From contig CALMWN010000202.1 in the NCBI GenBank assembly GCA_937873555.1, positions 1 to 15,806 of the forward strand: DNA of 15,806 bases. Direction: 5' to 3'. This stretch comes from an uncultured Clostridia bacterium (GTDB taxonomy: Bacteria; Bacillota; Clostridia; Acetivibrionales; CALMWN01). Each line of letters opens with the position of its first letter. Position 1 is the first letter of the stretch. The notes beneath the pieces are model-generated. The model saw only the letters and a program-made list of their open reading frames with translations. It was not told the DNA's origin and did no database searches. The position numbers and the translations under genes were made by a program. Of this stretch, positions 6,897 through 15,061 are shown in pieces.

Positions 6897-8438
6897 ATGC
6901 GGAAAATTAGAGAAGCAATGGGCGGCATTCAATTTGTTTTTATACTTACCTTTCTTTTGATTCTTTTATACGAATACTATAAGTTGAAAGAAAACGGGCT
7001 TCTGTTTTTGCTCCTGTTGTACATAATTCTGGTTATAATTTACAGTGTGGCCAAATCAGAGAAGATTTACAAGTTTATTTCAAGTGTGAGACTCACAACG
7101 GAAGAAACGGAAAAACAACTGGTTGTGAGCGGAAGTTTGAGTTCCTATCAGGACTCTTTCGAATTTCATACCAAAAGCTCAAATCTTATGGAACGGCTTG
7201 ATAAATCACAAGCCGAGTTGAAATTGAAGAATCAGGAAATGGAGGCCCTGAAAAATTTATCAGAAATAATTTCTTCTTCCATAGAGATTGAAAAAGTGAT
7301 TGAGTATATTTACAGGATTTTTAACAGATTCACAGGCTGCGACAGGTACTTCATATGTTTCATCGACAAAGATACTGGAGAACTGACCTGCAGATATGAG
7401 TTCGGAAGCATAACTTTCGGGGAAGTCGGGAATTACCTGTATAATGATACTTCTGTAAGGGCATGTTTTGAAAGCAGACAACCGGTGGTAAAGATAAATG
7501 CATTGATAGCAAACAGAGGCAGTTATGGAGACAAGGCCGCACTCCCCTTGAATATTTCGGATGAGATGGTGGGTGTGGTTTTTATAGAAAGTGGTGAACC
7601 TGATACATTTTCCAGGGTAAACGTCGATTTTATGGTCAACCTTGCAAATAATGCCGCAGTGGCAATAAAAAACGCAGAAATGTTTGATAATATTTACAAC
7701 CAGAAGCAGGAAATCGAAGCCTTATACGAAGAAGCAGCCGCTGTAAATGAAGAATTGAACAGTTATATCGAGGAATTGAATACAACCAAAAAAGAATTGA
7801 ATGACAAAAATGAGGAACTTAAAAAATACTATGGTGAAATCCAGACCGGATACCTGCAGACGGTCATGGCACTTGCCAACTCTATTGAGGCCAATGATCC
7901 ATATACCAGAGGGCATTGCCAGAGGGTAATGGTAATTTCGTGCGAAATAGCCAAAAGCTTGAATTATACAAACGAACAGATGAATGAACTCCGCTATGCA
8001 GCCATTCTGCATGATATAGGGAAAATCGGAATTTCACCATACATCCTGAACAAACCTTCGAAGCTGGATGATGCCGAGTTCAAGGAAATCAAGAAGCATC
8101 CCCTCATTGCATACAATATATTAAAGGACATAGAATTCATTAAGAATGGCCGTGAAGCGATATTGCAACACCATGAAAGATATGACGGCAAAGGTTATCC
8201 CAGTGGACTAGTCGGTGAGAAAATATGCAGCTTCGCAAGGATTTTAAGTATAGCGGATGCATTTGACGCAATGACAAGCGACAGGCCTTACAGAAAGGGT
8301 ATGACATTCGAGCAGGCGCTTGATGAATTGAAAAATGCCAAGGGAACTCAATTTGATCCGGTAATAGTAGATGCATCAAGGTCGGTAATTTATCAATATG
8401 CCGGTTCCAATGAGGTGATAGGTTATGGGTACATTTGA
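6897..8438 (+). CDS. Membrane GAF/HD-GYP cyclic-di-GMP phosphodiesterase
   Basis: HD-GYP proteins hydrolyse cyclic di-GMP, lowering this second messenger. From the ATG at 6897 the product has 513 aa: two TM helices (~12-28 and ~34-52), a helical linker, a GAF domain ~120-264, a coiled coil ~266-314 rich in EELN/KKEL, and a complete HD-GYP domain ~318-490. Signature residues are H372-D373 in HDIGK, HHERYDGKGYP at 425-435, upstream H340 in YTRGHCQRV and H401 in KKHP, so the metal site looks intact. The start has a GGGGGG tract at 6886-6891 5 bp upstream. A GTG at 6864 would add 11 residues but lacks a ribosome binding site. The last 14 bp overlap a 48-aa gene. A GGDEF protein of similar design lies 4.9 kb downstream. 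Confidence 0.94.
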   Translation: MRKIREAMGGIQFVFILTFLLILLYEYYKLKENGLLFLLLLYIILVIIYSVAKSEKIYKFISSVRLTTEETEKQLVVSGSLSSYQDSFEFHTKSSNLMERLDKSQAELKLKNQEMEALKNLSEIISSSIEIEKVIEYIYRIFNRFTGCDRYFICFIDKDTGELTCRYEFGSITFGEVGNYLYNDTSVRACFESRQPVVKINALIANRGSYGDKAALPLNISDEMVGVVFIESGEPDTFSRVNVDFMVNLANNAAVAIKNAEMFDNIYNQKQEIEALYEEAAAVNEELNSYIEELNTTKKELNDKNEELKKYYGEIQTGYLQTVMALANSIEANDPYTRGHCQRVMVISCEIAKSLNYTNEQMNELRYAAILHDIGKIGISPYILNKPSKLDDAEFKEIKKHPLIAYNILKDIEFIKNGREAILQHHERYDGKGYPSGLVGEKICSFARILSIADAFDAMTSDRPYRKGMTFEQALDELKNAKGTQFDPVIVDASRSVIYQYAGSNEVIGYGYI

Positions 8439-8571
8439 TCCACAAAAAAAGAAGATAAAACCGATAGAAATAAGGAAGAGTGAATTGGAAGAAAGGATGA
8501 AACAGGAAGATACGACAGCAGCTTTGGCAAAAGCTATCAAAAGCATGCTCAACAAGGAGAAAAAACGCTGA
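8425..8571 (+). CDS. Overlapping 48-aa basic small protein, unknown function
   Basis: This short open frame starts inside the end of the HD-GYP gene (14-bp overlap, +1 frame) and is easily missed. Its ATG at 8425 is preceded by a near-ideal GAGGTGA at 8412-8418 with 6-bp spacing, which lies within the phosphodiesterase coding sequence and implies translational coupling. The product starts MGTFDPQKKKIKP, is rich in Lys/Arg and Glu, has a predicted helix (about 18-46, ALAKAIKSMLNKEKKR at the end), and has no membrane segment or Cys/His cluster. I do not recognise the family. The stop is TGA at 8569-8571. The tight overlap suggests a partner or modulator of the phosphodiesterase, or a nucleic-acid-binding peptide. 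glgA follows after 110 bp with no terminator between. Confidence 0.68.
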   Translation: MGTFDPQKKKIKPIEIRKSELEERMKQEDTTAALAKAIKSMLNKEKKR

Positions 8572-8681
8572 ATCTGTGACTTGAGAGTTTCGGATCGGTA
8601 TTGCCAGTTATAGCTATTGAATATTTGGCTGTTATGTGTTAATTTTTATTAGTTAATGCAATTACCGACGGGGGATTAAAA

Positions 8682-10151
8682 ATGTTGAAAAAAGAAAATT
8701 TAAAGATATTATTCGTATCGGCCGAGGTTTCTCCTTATGCCAAAACAGGGGGGCTGGCTGATGTGGCAGGTTCTCTGCCGCAATCGTTGTGTGCAGTGGG
8801 CAATGATGTCAGAGTCGTAATGCCCAGATACAAATCCATAAAGGCATCCATGAACTATATTACGGATTTTCCGGTTGAAATAGGTCAGAAGAAGGAAACC
8901 TGCATAATAAGAAGTGCTGCCTCAGACTACAGGACAAAAGAAGAGAACGGGAAGGTACAGGTATATTTCATAGACAATTATCATTACTATGACAGGGAAG
9001 GTATATACTGTCATTATGATGATGCCGAGAGGTTCGCATTCTTTTGCAGAGCCGTACTGGAAATGCTTCCGAGAATAAATTTCCAGCCGGATATCATACA
9101 CTGCAACGACTGGCATACCGGCCCCATATGCATGCTGCTCAAGGAGCAATACGTAAAGTTCCCTTTCTACAGCAACATTGCAACTATTTACACAATACAC
9201 AATCTTGAATATCAGGGGCACTTTTCCAAGGACACCATCAGACTGTTCAATCTTGGGGAAGAACTTTTTACTCCTGATAAGGTGGAATTTTACGGAGTAT
9301 TCAATTTTATGAAGGCAGGGTTGGTTTATGCAGACATATTGAATACTGTAAGTGAGACATATGCAAAAGAGATCCAAACTCCACAGTATGGGGAAAAGCT
9401 TGAGGGTTTGCTCAAAAGCAGATCAAATGAACTATTCGGAATTGTGAATGGAATAAGCTACGAGGAATTCAATCCCGGAACAGATCCGAGAATATACAAA
9501 AACTTTGACAGCGATTCCTTTGACGGCAAAAAAGAAAACAAATACGTTCTGCAAAAGGAATTGGGACTTCCTGTCGGGGATATGCCGGTCATAGGACTGA
9601 TTTCAAGACTGACGGGACAAAAGGGGCTGAACCTCATCGTAGATGTAATGGACGAAATGATGTCCCTGGATATGCAGTTTGTCTTATTGGGTTCAGGGGA
9701 TGAATATTATGAAAATTATTTTAAAAATGCAAAGGTAAAATACCATGATAAAATTGGAGTGTATATAGGTTTCAATGCAGCACTTGCCCAAAGGATATAT
9801 GCCGGAAGCGATATGTTTTTAATGCCATCCAGGTTTGAACCCTGCGGCCTCGGACAGATTATCAGTTTAAGATATGGAACGATTCCTATAGTCCGTGCAA
9901 CAGGAGGCCTGGCTGACACCATATCAGATTACGATTCAATTACGGAAACCGGAAACGGTTTTTCATTCGAGGAATTTTCATCAGATAAAATGCTGGATGC
10001 CGTTAAACGGTCACTAAGCCTTTACAACAAGCGGGAAAAGTGGAAGCAGCTTGTTGGCAAAGCATTGGATGAAGATTTTTCATGGAGTATCCCTGCAGAG
10101 AAATACATGAATCTCTATCATATGGCCAGGGAAAAAAGATACAGGGGATAA
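8682..10151 (+). CDS. glgA: Glycogen synthase (ADP-glucose:starch/glycogen glucosyltransferase)
   Basis: GlgA (GT5 family, GT-B fold) transfers glucose from ADP-glucose to the non-reducing end of alpha-1,4-glucan. The 489-residue length is typical. Motifs: K21 in the ADP-glucose loop KTGGLADV, H145 in CNDWHTG, IYTIHNLEYQG, the GLISRLTGQKG catalytic Arg/Lys (R309, K314), and the C-terminal RFEPCGLGQ with E386 followed by RATGGLADT. The ATG has GGGGG at 8670-8674. No glgC, glgD, glgB or glgP is visible in the window, so this is a solitary glgA unless reached from outside. It is downstream of a c-di-GMP phosphodiesterase and a small gene without an intervening terminator, so co-transcription is possible. 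A strong terminator follows. Confidence 0.97.
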   Translation: MLKKENLKILFVSAEVSPYAKTGGLADVAGSLPQSLCAVGNDVRVVMPRYKSIKASMNYITDFPVEIGQKKETCIIRSAASDYRTKEENGKVQVYFIDNYHYYDREGIYCHYDDAERFAFFCRAVLEMLPRINFQPDIIHCNDWHTGPICMLLKEQYVKFPFYSNIATIYTIHNLEYQGHFSKDTIRLFNLGEELFTPDKVEFYGVFNFMKAGLVYADILNTVSETYAKEIQTPQYGEKLEGLLKSRSNELFGIVNGISYEEFNPGTDPRIYKNFDSDSFDGKKENKYVLQKELGLPVGDMPVIGLISRLTGQKGLNLIVDVMDEMMSLDMQFVLLGSGDEYYENYFKNAKVKYHDKIGVYIGFNAALAQRIYAGSDMFLMPSRFEPCGLGQIISLRYGTIPIVRATGGLADTISDYDSITETGNGFSFEEFSSDKMLDAVKRSLSLYNKREKWKQLVGKALDEDFSWSIPAEKYMNLYHMAREKRYRG

Positions 10152-10189
10152 GTCTGCAGAATCGTAAGAACAATTATTAAGTATTTTGA

Positions 10190-10231
10190 TGGGTTGATTT
10201 ATCACCGCCTGGTGATAAATCAACCCATTTT
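10190..10231 (+). terminator. Strong intrinsic terminator after glgA
   Basis: A perfect 17-bp stem (10190-10206 with 10211-10227) is closed by a 4-nt GCCT loop and followed by TTTTAT. It lies 38 bp after the glgA stop. It separates the HD-GYP/glgA unit from nth. The remaining gap up to 10418 contains a candidate promoter and otherwise nothing recognisable. Confidence 0.93.
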
Positions 10232-10334
10232 ATACTGTTTTTTAATTTAATATTTTACAGATTAATAGTAGTTATTGCTTATATCCAATTTACTTCTTTA
10301 ATGATAAAATAAGTGGCAGTTAATTTCTCAAAAG

Positions 10335-10363
10335 TTGAATTATTGTATACTGTAACATAAAAT
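10335..10363 (+). promoter_or_regulatory. Candidate sigma-A promoter for nth operon
   Basis: TTGAAT (10335-10340), a 17-bp spacer and TAAAAT (10358-10363) would start transcription near 10370, about 50 bp before the nth start. It lies between the glgA terminator and nth in an otherwise empty spacer. Motif match only. Confidence 0.42.
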
Positions 10364-10418
10364 TGGTAATTAAAATGATTTTTTGTAATTTATTTGATAT
10401 AATACAGGAGTTGAAATT

Positions 10419-11063
10419 GTGAATATAAAACAGGATGTTGAAAAAATCATTGAAATTTTAGACAAGCTTTATCCTCTTGCAGACTGTACACTGGATTACA
10501 AAGATCCGCTTCAGCTGTTGATATCCACGCAACTTGCCGCTCAATGTACAGATGCCAGAGTTAATATGGTTACCAGGACCCTGTTCAAAAAATATAAAAA
10601 TGTGTATGATTTTGCAAAAGCTGATATAAAAGTGCTTGAAGAGGATATCAAGTCTACCGGGTTTTACCACAATAAAGCGCGGAATATTATAAACTGCTGC
10701 AAACTGCTAATTGAAGTGCATGAAGGAAAGGTGCCCGGAACATTGGAAGAATTGCTCAAGCTGCCGGGAGTTGGCAGAAAAACGGCAAATCTGGTTTTAG
10801 GGGATGCATTCGGCATACCGGGTATTGTAGTCGATACACATGCAAAGCGGCTTTCAAAGCGTATTGGACTGACAAGGCATGATGATCCGACAAAAGTGGA
10901 ATTCGATTTGATGAAGATAATACCGCAAAAGGATTGGAGCAGGTTCTGTCATCAGCTGGTTTATCACGGAAGAGCCATATGCATGGCTAGAAAACCGATG
11001 TGCAGCGAATGTGCCATCAGCAGCTTTTGCGATTACGGAAGAGGCACTGTCTCCAAACAATAA
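10419..11063 (+). CDS. nth: Endonuclease III (DNA glycosylase/AP lyase)
   Basis: Nth removes oxidised pyrimidines and cleaves the resulting abasic site in base excision repair. The 214-residue protein has the full family signature: STQLAAQCTD near the N-terminus, helix-hairpin-helix LPGVGRKTANLVL with catalytic K121, catalytic D139 in VVDTHAKRLSKRIGL, and the 4Fe-4S loop C188-x6-C195-x2-C198-x5-C204. It starts with GTG, supported by AGGAG at 10406-10410. It is probably the first gene of a unit with the FtsA-like gene (50-56 bp downstream) and the diguanylate cyclase, although their functions are unrelated. Confidence 0.97.
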   Translation: MNIKQDVEKIIEILDKLYPLADCTLDYKDPLQLLISTQLAAQCTDARVNMVTRTLFKKYKNVYDFAKADIKVLEEDIKSTGFYHNKARNIINCCKLLIEVHEGKVPGTLEELLKLPGVGRKTANLVLGDAFGIPGIVVDTHAKRLSKRIGLTRHDDPTKVEFDLMKIIPQKDWSRFCHQLVYHGRAICMARKPMCSECAISSFCDYGRGTVSKQ

Positions 11064-11119
11064 TGAATACGGTAAACCGGTATGTAAAGGTGACCGTTGA
11101 CTGAAGAGGTGTTATGAAT

Positions 11120-13294
11120 ATGGCGCTGGAACACAGTCAGGCGAAAAAATCAAAAAAAACCAGAAAAGTTATCAGTTTGGGCAAACAAAAGGAAGCATCG
11201 AAAGCAACTGCTGCCGGTTATGATACTGATGAGCTTATATTTGCACTGGATATAGGTACTAGGACTGTCGTGGGCATTGTCGGCGTACCGGAGGATGATA
11301 AATTCAAGGTCTTGTCGGCGGAAGTCCTTGAACATAAGAACCGGGCAATGCTTGACGGGCAGATTCATGATATCAGGCAGGTATCGGAAGTTACGAAAGA
11401 AATAAAGGAAAGACTGGAAAAAAATATAGGGATGCCCCTCTCAAGGGTTGCAATCGCTGCAGCGGGGCGCGTACTGAAGACTTGCCAGGTGAGGACGGAA
11501 AGGGAGATTGACAGCGGAAGCGAGATCGACCAGGAGCTTGTCAGCAGCATAGAGATAGAAGGCATTCAAAAAGCACAGATGATGCTCGACAGTGAAGCGG
11601 TACAGGAAGAAAAGACACAGTTTTACTGCGTAGGCTACAGTGTAATAAATTATTACCTGAACAGTTTTACCATTTCCTCTCTGATAGGGCATAAAGGGAA
11701 AAAGATCGGGGTGGACATACTGGCTACATTCCTTCCACATATAGTGGTAGACAGCCTTTATACCGTTATGAACAGGATCGGGCTTGAGGTTGTAAGCCTT
11801 ACCCTGGAACCGATAGCGGCAATCAATGTCACCATACCCAAGGATTTGAGGCTATTGAATCTTGCATTGGTTGACATAGGCGCAGGTACTTCAGATATTG
11901 CCCTGACCAAGGATGGAAGTGTGGTAGCTTATGCGATGGCACCCGTTGCAGGGGATGAGATAACTGAAAAAATTGCCCAGAATTACCTCGTGGATTTCAA
12001 TACAGGTGAACGCATAAAGATAGCTCTGTCGGGGAACAAGGATAGTATTGTGTTTTCAAATATATTGGGTAATAAACACAATGTGCCGGCAACAGAAGTA
12101 ATGAATGTAATAAGACCGTCCGTTGAACTGCTTGCGGCAACCATATCACAGAAGATACTTGAATACAATAACAAGGCTCCCAATGCTGTTTTCCTCATAG
12201 GAGGCGGCAGTCAGATACCCGGTTTGACAGAAATACTTGCAACTCAGTTAGGATTGCCCAAAGACAGGGTTGTTGTAAGAGGACGGGATATAATTCAGAA
12301 TATCAGATACAGCGGTAAAAAACTGTCCGGGCCGGAAGCAATTACTCCCTTCGGTATTGCAATCACTGCACAGATGCAAAGGGGACAGGATTTCCTTTCT
12401 GTTATGCTGAACGGAAAGAAAATACGTCTGTTCAATTCAAAGAAGCTCACCATAGCGGATGCACTCATACTCATCGGATTCAACCCTGATCAGCTGATTG
12501 GCAGATCCGGGAAAAGCCTGGTTTTTGAATTGAACGGTACAAAGAAAACCATCAGGGGAGGACATGGTAAGCCGGCAGAAATTTATGTAAATGAGTCTCC
12601 TGCCAATCTTGAGACCATACTCAAGCCCGGAGACAATATTAAGGTTATTCCCGCGGAGAATGGAGAAAATGCACAGGTAAGGATTTCTGATTTTGTTCCT
12701 GCAAAAAAAGGCGGAGAAATAACTTTTAACGGGGCAAAATTCCAGATCGGCACAAAAGTATACATTAATGGAGATACTGCAGCTTATGACAGTATAGTAA
12801 ATGATGGAGATATTATTTATATGAACGATATTTCTACAATTGAAGATCTTTTCAGGGTATCGGAAATTGATGGTGACGACATTCTTATACAGGTGAACGG
12901 AAATGAAGTTGACAACGGATATGTACTTGAAAATGGGGATAAAGTCCAGTATGGCAAAAGAAGCGAGAGTGTCGCAAACAATTCTTTGCTTTCTCAGTCC
13001 GGAAAAACTTCCACAGAGGTGCACAATGACAATACTGTCCCCGGTGAGAATGTACAGAAGGAATTGAAAGCGGACCCCATGCCGCCCAATTCAATTGTCG
13101 TAGCTGTAAATGGTGAAGATATCTGTTTGAAAGGTGGAAAACAACAGTATATTTTTGTTGACGTATTCAATTATATAAATTTTGATCTTACAAAGCCCCA
13201 GGGGAATATTGTATTGAGACTGAACGGCAGCCAGGCTTCGTTTACAGATGTGATAAAGCCGGGAGATAAGATTGATATATTCTGGCAAAAATGA
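11120..13294 (+). CDS. FtsA-like actin-fold ATPase with long repeat-containing C-terminal extension
   Basis: FtsA proteins are actin-fold ATPases that tether FtsZ or assemble at the membrane. Numbering from an in-frame ATG at 11114, residues ~41-420 carry the fold: phosphate-1 ALDIGTRTVVGIV, an SHS2-type 1C insertion ~85-210 (AAAGRVLKTCQV, GKKIGVDILATFLP), phosphate-2 LVDIGAGTSDIAL and the adenosine loop IGGGSQIPG. The first ~35 residues are Lys-rich. The C-terminal ~290 residues replace the usual short tail: they hold seven Asn-Gly turns and four G-D turns (KPGDNI 504-509, NDGDII 563-568, ENGDKV 606-611, KPGDKI 715-720), suggesting repeated small beta domains. No FtsZ-binding or amphipathic tail is evident. 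ATG 11120 (724 aa) is better spaced from GAGGTG at 11106-11111 than 11114. Probably not the canonical divisome FtsA; exact role unknown. Confidence 0.88.
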   Translation: MALEHSQAKKSKKTRKVISLGKQKEASKATAAGYDTDELIFALDIGTRTVVGIVGVPEDDKFKVLSAEVLEHKNRAMLDGQIHDIRQVSEVTKEIKERLEKNIGMPLSRVAIAAAGRVLKTCQVRTEREIDSGSEIDQELVSSIEIEGIQKAQMMLDSEAVQEEKTQFYCVGYSVINYYLNSFTISSLIGHKGKKIGVDILATFLPHIVVDSLYTVMNRIGLEVVSLTLEPIAAINVTIPKDLRLLNLALVDIGAGTSDIALTKDGSVVAYAMAPVAGDEITEKIAQNYLVDFNTGERIKIALSGNKDSIVFSNILGNKHNVPATEVMNVIRPSVELLAATISQKILEYNNKAPNAVFLIGGGSQIPGLTEILATQLGLPKDRVVVRGRDIIQNIRYSGKKLSGPEAITPFGIAITAQMQRGQDFLSVMLNGKKIRLFNSKKLTIADALILIGFNPDQLIGRSGKSLVFELNGTKKTIRGGHGKPAEIYVNESPANLETILKPGDNIKVIPAENGENAQVRISDFVPAKKGGEITFNGAKFQIGTKVYINGDTAAYDSIVNDGDIIYMNDISTIEDLFRVSEIDGDDILIQVNGNEVDNGYVLENGDKVQYGKRSESVANNSLLSQSGKTSTEVHNDNTVPGENVQKELKADPMPPNSIVVAVNGEDICLKGGKQQYIFVDVFNYINFDLTKPQGNIVLRLNGSQASFTDVIKPGDKIDIFWQK

Positions 13295-13318
13295 TTTTTT
13301 TAGGGATGAATTGTATTT

Positions 13319-15061
13319 GTGTCAAAAGGAAGTGTTGCAGTGAGTAAGAGTGAGAGATATGAGTTGATGTACGTAAAGCTTTTTTGGGCAATTATAGGAA
13401 TAGTTTTTGTTTATTCATTGACTGGAAAATTATGGAATACGGTTGAAATCATTAATAAAAAGACAATTATTTCAGATATTATAATATTTTTATCAGTTAT
13501 AGTTTTAAATCTTCTAAAGCTTCGGCAGATTAAGGCAAAGCTCATAGATACGGCACAGATATATCTGGTTATGAGACTTTTCGAGCTGACTTTCTTCATT
13601 TTTATAATATCATTTTTCAATATAGGATACTGGGGATACGGCTTTGTGATCTGCCCGATTGCAATTACAAGCCTTTGCAAGGGACGCAGTCCTGCGTTGA
13701 AAATGGCTGTCTACGTGTTTTCCCTCGATCTGCTGCTTAACGCGGGAAAAGCATATTTATATCCGGGATTCAACATCAATGACAGTGTTTCTGAATACAT
13801 TTTCTATATTGGATTTTTCTATGTATTTCTTATTTTTGTAGTCATTTACTGTGACGGTATATACAAGGACTCTATTAAAGTCGACAGGGAAAACAAGGGC
13901 CTGCTTGAGGAGCTTAGGGAAAAGTATGTTCAAATAGCAGCTGCGCAGGATGAAATCCAGAACCAGTATGAAAAATCCAAAGAGACAAATACCAAGCTTG
14001 AGGACGTGAATAAGGAACTGACAAAAAAGGTAGGCGAATTTTACACACTTCAGCAGATAAGCCAGGCTATCAGTTCTATTTTTGACATCAATGAACTCCT
14101 GAAGTTTGTCAGTGATATAATCCTTGGGGTCATGGGTGTAAGCAATTCAACAATAATCATGCTGGATGAAAGTAAAAAAAGGCTTAAGATACATACTACC
14201 AACATCAGAGATAAAACTGAGATTTCGATTTTGAATGACAATATCAACTGTGAAGTGCTTTTTGATGTTTTAAGCAGCGGAAAGCCTATTCTGAATAATT
14301 TTGTAGATTCGGACGAATATGTTTTCGCGAAGGGAAGGGAAGTAAGCTCGCTTATCTGCATCCCTTTGCTCACAAAAGCCCGTAAATACGGCCTGGTGTT
14401 AATAGAACATAAATACTACAACGCATTTGATAATGAAAATGTCAGGCTGCTGGACATCATAGGGCAGCAGGTGGGCATAGCCATTGAAAATGCCGAATTA
14501 TACCAGCAGATGCAGGAGTTTGCCAGGATTGACGGATTGACTGGTATATATAACCGGTTGTATTTTCAGGAAAGATATGAAATGGAATTCAGCAAAGCTG
14601 TTGATGAAAAGTATGAACTTTCCCTTGCAATCTTCGACGTAGACTACTTCAAACGTTTTAATGATACATACGGGCATCTTTTCGGGGACAAGGTCATAAG
14701 AACAATAGCGGAACTGGTAAGCAGCTCATTGAGGAGTACGGATATAATAGCAAGATATGGCGGAGAGGAATTCATCATTCTCTTTCCGCATACCAGCCTG
14801 AGTGAAGCTCACGAGAAGGTTGAAAGCCTGCGTTCGATTATTTCACAAGCAATTATCAAGGACGAGCTTATCACTGCATCTATGACTGCAAGCTTTGGAA
14901 TATCGAACTATCCTGAATGCACGGTATCGCCCAAGGAGCTCTTAAAAAGTGCCGACACAGCATTGTACGAAGCAAAAGCATCAGGGAGGAACTGCGTGAA
15001 AATTGCCGATACAGAACTTTTGAATGCAGGCATGCAGTTTCTGCAGTTAAATAATCAATAA
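13319..15061 (+). CDS. Membrane GAF/GGDEF diguanylate cyclase
   Basis: GGDEF cyclases make cyclic di-GMP from two GTP. The 580-residue product has about six TM helices between residues 20 and 178, a coiled coil ~185-240, a GAF domain ~245-395, and a GGDEF domain ~402-565. The active-site loop is GGEEF (481-485), with DGLTGIYNR and FDVDYFKRFNDTYGH motifs intact; an RxxD inhibitory I-site (R472-S-T-D475) sits five residues before GGEEF, so product feedback is likely. The start is GTG. 13319 has AGGGATGA at 13302-13309; an in-frame GTG at 13340 with AAGGA before it is an equal alternative (7 residues shorter). It follows the FtsA-like gene by 24 bp, so the two are probably co-transcribed, and overlaps the opposing gene by 7 bp. 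Confidence 0.94.
   Translation: MSKGSVAVSKSERYELMYVKLFWAIIGIVFVYSLTGKLWNTVEIINKKTIISDIIIFLSVIVLNLLKLRQIKAKLIDTAQIYLVMRLFELTFFIFIISFFNIGYWGYGFVICPIAITSLCKGRSPALKMAVYVFSLDLLLNAGKAYLYPGFNINDSVSEYIFYIGFFYVFLIFVVIYCDGIYKDSIKVDRENKGLLEELREKYVQIAAAQDEIQNQYEKSKETNTKLEDVNKELTKKVGEFYTLQQISQAISSIFDINELLKFVSDIILGVMGVSNSTIIMLDESKKRLKIHTTNIRDKTEISILNDNINCEVLFDVLSSGKPILNNFVDSDEYVFAKGREVSSLICIPLLTKARKYGLVLIEHKYYNAFDNENVRLLDIIGQQVGIAIENAELYQQMQEFARIDGLTGIYNRLYFQERYEMEFSKAVDEKYELSLAIFDVDYFKRFNDTYGHLFGDKVIRTIAELVSSSLRSTDIIARYGGEEFIILFPHTSLSEAHEKVESLRSIISQAIIKDELITASMTASFGISNYPECTVSPKELLKSADTALYEAKASGRNCVKIADTELLNAGMQFLQLNNQ

Noticed and set aside
8455..8475. CCGATAG resembling a sigma-D (flagellar) -10 element
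   Set aside because: No TAAA-type -35 at the required distance, and it lies inside the 48-aa coding sequence.
10398..10403. Perfect TATAAT with a TGA extended -10 just before nth
   Set aside because: It would start transcription at about 10410, inside or after the AGGAG ribosome binding site. The TTGAAT-17-TAAAAT pair at 10335-10363 is better placed.
12437..13024. Long antisense open frames over the FtsA-like, trpA and htrA genes
   Set aside because: They lack ribosome binding sites and recognisable domains and lie opposite strongly supported genes; they are reverse-strand shadows.
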